Below are positions 62,309 to 64,000 of a stretch of 64,000 bases of DNA, piece after piece. Origin of the DNA: VRUE01 sp963728045 (GTDB lineage: Bacteria; Actinomycetota; Thermoleophilia; Solirubrobacterales; 70-9); contig CAVSIE010000006.1 in assembly GCA_963728045.1 (NCBI GenBank), positions 55,684 to 119,683 on the forward strand, in the 5' to 3' direction. The notes beneath the pieces were generated by a model. It searched no databases and had not been told where the DNA came from. It saw only the letters and a program-made list of their open reading frames with translations. Numbering within the stretch: position 1 is the first letter of the stretch; the number at the start of each line of letters is the position of its first letter. Position numbers and translations under genes: made by a program.

Positions 62309-63078
62309 CGTCACCCGCCAAGGCCACGAGCGCCAGGAGCAGCATCCTGGCGCTCGCGCTCGCGGCGGCGCTCGCCGTCTCGGGCTGCGGGGGAGACTCC
62401 GATGACACCGGGACGGCTAGCTCCTCGCGCCCGGCGGCTCAGCCTGGGGGCGCTGCCTCGACTCCCCAGCCTGCGAAGTCCAAAGGCGCATCCTCGGCGC
62501 AGGGCAAAAGCCCCGCCAGCAGCGCTACTTCTACCCCGGGCCAGGGCGCCGGGCAGGGCGCCCCGGCGCTGCCAGAAGGAGGGGGGAGGGAGCGGGGACC
62601 GACCCCCCAAGAAGAAGCAGAAGCGACGATCGCCGACATCGCCCTCACCAGCCCGGCGCTGGGCGCCGACTCGCGACTTCCCTCCGTATACACCTGCGAC
62701 GGCAAGGACAGCTGGCCGGCGCTGCAGTGGGGCGGGACCCCGGCTAACACCGAGGAACTGATCCTCTTCGCGATGAGCTCCAAGCCACTGGAGGGAAAAC
62801 TCTTCTTTGACTGGGCGCTCGCCGGCATCGACCCGGACCTGGAGGAAATCGAGGCCGGCAAGCTGCCAAGAGGGGCGATCCTCGGCCGCAACAGCTTCGG
62901 GCAGACGGGCTACTCGATCTGCCCCGCCCAAGGCGAAGCGGAAACCTACATCTTCGCCCTCTTCGCGCTCCCCGAGCGGCTCTCGCCGTCCCGGGGCTTT
63001 GACCCGCGTGAGCTGCGCCTGGAAGTGCTCGATGTCTCGGGCAACGTCGGCCTGCTGGCCGCCTCTTACGGGCGCTAG
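62242..63078 (+). CDS. YbhB/YbcL (PEBP) family lipoprotein
   Basis: The lipobox AVSGCGG marks a lipoprotein; a Ser/Ala/Gly-rich linker follows, then a PEBP domain (about 120-275): YTCDGKDSWPALQWGGTPAN, KLFFDWALAGIDPDLEEIEA, GRNSFGQTGYSICPAQGEA. PEBP proteins bind phospholipids or act as inhibitors. The only ATG upstream in frame is at 62242, which overlaps the preceding gene by 67 bases and places about 40 residues before the hydrophobic core; the true start may be a rare codon near 62290-62300. Confidence 0.8.
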   Translation: MERVLPDRSVRVEPRRGADSLLASPAKATSARSSILALALAAALAVSGCGGDSDDTGTASSSRPAAQPGGAASTPQPAKSKGASSAQGKSPASSATSTPGQGAGQGAPALPEGGGRERGPTPQEEAEATIADIALTSPALGADSRLPSVYTCDGKDSWPALQWGGTPANTEELILFAMSSKPLEGKLFFDWALAGIDPDLEEIEAGKLPRGAILGRNSFGQTGYSICPAQGEAETYIFALFALPERLSPSRGFDPRELRLEVLDVSGNVGLLAASYGR

Positions 63079-63114
63079 GCATAGCGGCAGTTAGAAGACG
63101 TCGCGAGGGAAGGC

Positions 63115-63143
63115 TTGACCTTGGCCCGTGGGGAGCGCATGCT
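63115..63143 (+). promoter_or_regulatory. promoter before paralogue copy 3
   Basis: TTGACC (63115-63120), 17-base spacer, CATGCT (63138-63143): the same boxes and spacing as 52426-52454 before copy 2, with flanking sequence also conserved to the start codon about 100 bases downstream. Confidence 0.5.
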
Positions 63144-63215
63144 CACTGGGCGCGAGCCTCCTGGCTCGTGCCAGCCGTAACTCACATCGCCGACCACCAA
63201 GTGGGAGGAAGCAAG

Positions 63216-64000
63216 ATGAGAAACGGCAAGCATGGGCGGAAGGCCCTTGTCCTGGGGATCGTGTTCGTGTTGGGCGCGATGGCGTTTGCTGCAGGCGCTC
63301 AGGCTCAGACGCATACCGAATTATTAGCAGCGACATGCAGACCACAATAAAGCGTCGGTACAAAATCCCAGTCCCTTAACGCACGGGTCGGGAACCACGC
63401 TCGGAGAATTCTTAGTCAACTTAGGGACCTGCCTTATTAGCGCACTTTTACAGCAGCCCAGGAAGGACATGCGTGCTCTTAGTCGCCGGCAGAAGTGATG
63501 AAATCAGGTGTACGGGACTCACTCTCAACGGAGCAAAAATCGACACCTCAACTGATGCCTTAGGCGAAGCCATATTTACCGGATGCAAAAAGTTCGATCA
63601 TAAAACATTAACCGAAATGCCAACCTGCTTACTCAAAGAGTTAGAAACGATTAGAATTAAATTCTTAATGTTACCGATATTACACGGAAATGAGACGAAA
63701 TCCTCGAATGGATTGAATCAGACGAACTTTCTCTCATTCGAGCCACTAGAAGCGGGTAAGCCCTTCGGCACCATCAGCTTAAAACCCGGTATCGGCTGCA
63801 CCCTGCCGTTAAACAATCCACTGACCGGCTCGTTCGCGGCCTTAGTCGAGGAATTAGATGCAATCAAACAGACGCTCTTATTCAGTGAAGGTATTCAGTT
63901 ATTAGTCGGAGACTTACTGAACTTCGGGGGATTCGCTGCCTATCTCACGGCAAAAATTAGGCTTGAACTCTCTGGTGTTCACCTTACTAAAACACTTGGA
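63216..64000 (+). pseudogene. exported TTA-rich protein, paralogue copy 3, frameshifted and running off the window
   Basis: The third paralogue. From ATG 63216, after GGGAGG, the signal peptide is MRNGKHGRKALVLGIVFVLG ending AGAQAQ. The first frame stops at 63350 after 44 codons. Downstream frames recover family sequence: CTGGGACTC-type motifs, the TTACACGGAAATGAG block equivalent to the HGNE segment of copy 2, and GIGCTLPLNNPLTGSFAALV. Several indels separate them, so it is the most degraded copy. It lacks the segment between GAATTATTA and ACACAAT seen in copy 2. TTA codons again dominate for leucine. Confidence 0.72.

Overview
The window is high-GC and densely packed, with many 4-base start/stop overlaps and frequent GTG and TTG starts. 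Actinobacterial markers include a CysO-CysM-Mec cysteine module, a GuaB3-type IMP dehydrogenase beside guaA, PyrF of the mycobacterial type and a Flp-type pilin. Together with a large set of secreted proteins, these suggest a soil actinomycete, most likely class Thermoleophilia (Solirubrobacterales). The placement is an inference from gene content; there is no rRNA or tRNA gene in the window to confirm it.

Layout. 0-2.7 kb: end of a MoeB/ThiF-type activating enzyme, then cysO, cysM and mec. 2.7-10.7 kb, minus strand: a peptidase-like protein, a DUF1802 protein, hydantoinase/oxoprolinase subunits B and A, L-aspartate oxidase, a coiled-coil protein and a frameshifted glycosyltransferase. 10.8-23.6 kb, plus strand: Flp pilin, rph-rdgB-CDF transporter, tldD-tldE, HU-pyrF, LysM protein, D,D-carboxypeptidase, sugar-phosphate kinase, guaB3-guaA. 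23.6-26.6 kb, minus strand: an AT-richer secreted protein, a ZIP transporter with a Zur-like regulator, and an M23 peptidase. 26.7-38 kb, plus strand: rplM-rpsI-glmM-glmS, a DUF3352 lipoprotein, acpS-nnr-CBS-alr, a frameshifted CCA-adding-like enzyme, infA. 38-43.3 kb, minus strand: a translationally coupled operon of a small amidase partner, an amidase, a three-gene ABC exporter and a GH63-like glycosidase. 43.4-51.2 kb: secreted protein, zinc-ribbon protein, glycosyltransferase, then an A2-type cytochrome c oxidase operon (ctaC, ctaD, ctaE) interleaved with two universal-stress-like genes. 51.2-64 kb: a secretome cluster with three paralogous TTA-codon-rich exported proteins, all frameshifted, a very large propeller protein with about four frameshifts, an intact 1118-residue secreted protein and several smaller ones.

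The most unusual feature is a set of palindromic elements. One 91-bp palindrome occurs twice, in opposite orientation, inside two unrelated protein genes (the D,D-carboxypeptidase, and the N-terminal extension of ribosomal protein S9). It keeps both reading frames open and shows compensatory changes in its stem. A different 114-bp palindrome (exactly 38 codons) sits in frame in the glycosyltransferase at 44.9 kb. Further long nested palindromes lie between genes at 3.5, 29.4 and 44.4 kb. They recall the protein-embedded palindromic elements of Rickettsia, but I know of no named equivalent here. Frameshifts are numerous enough that sequencing indels must be excluded before true decay is accepted.
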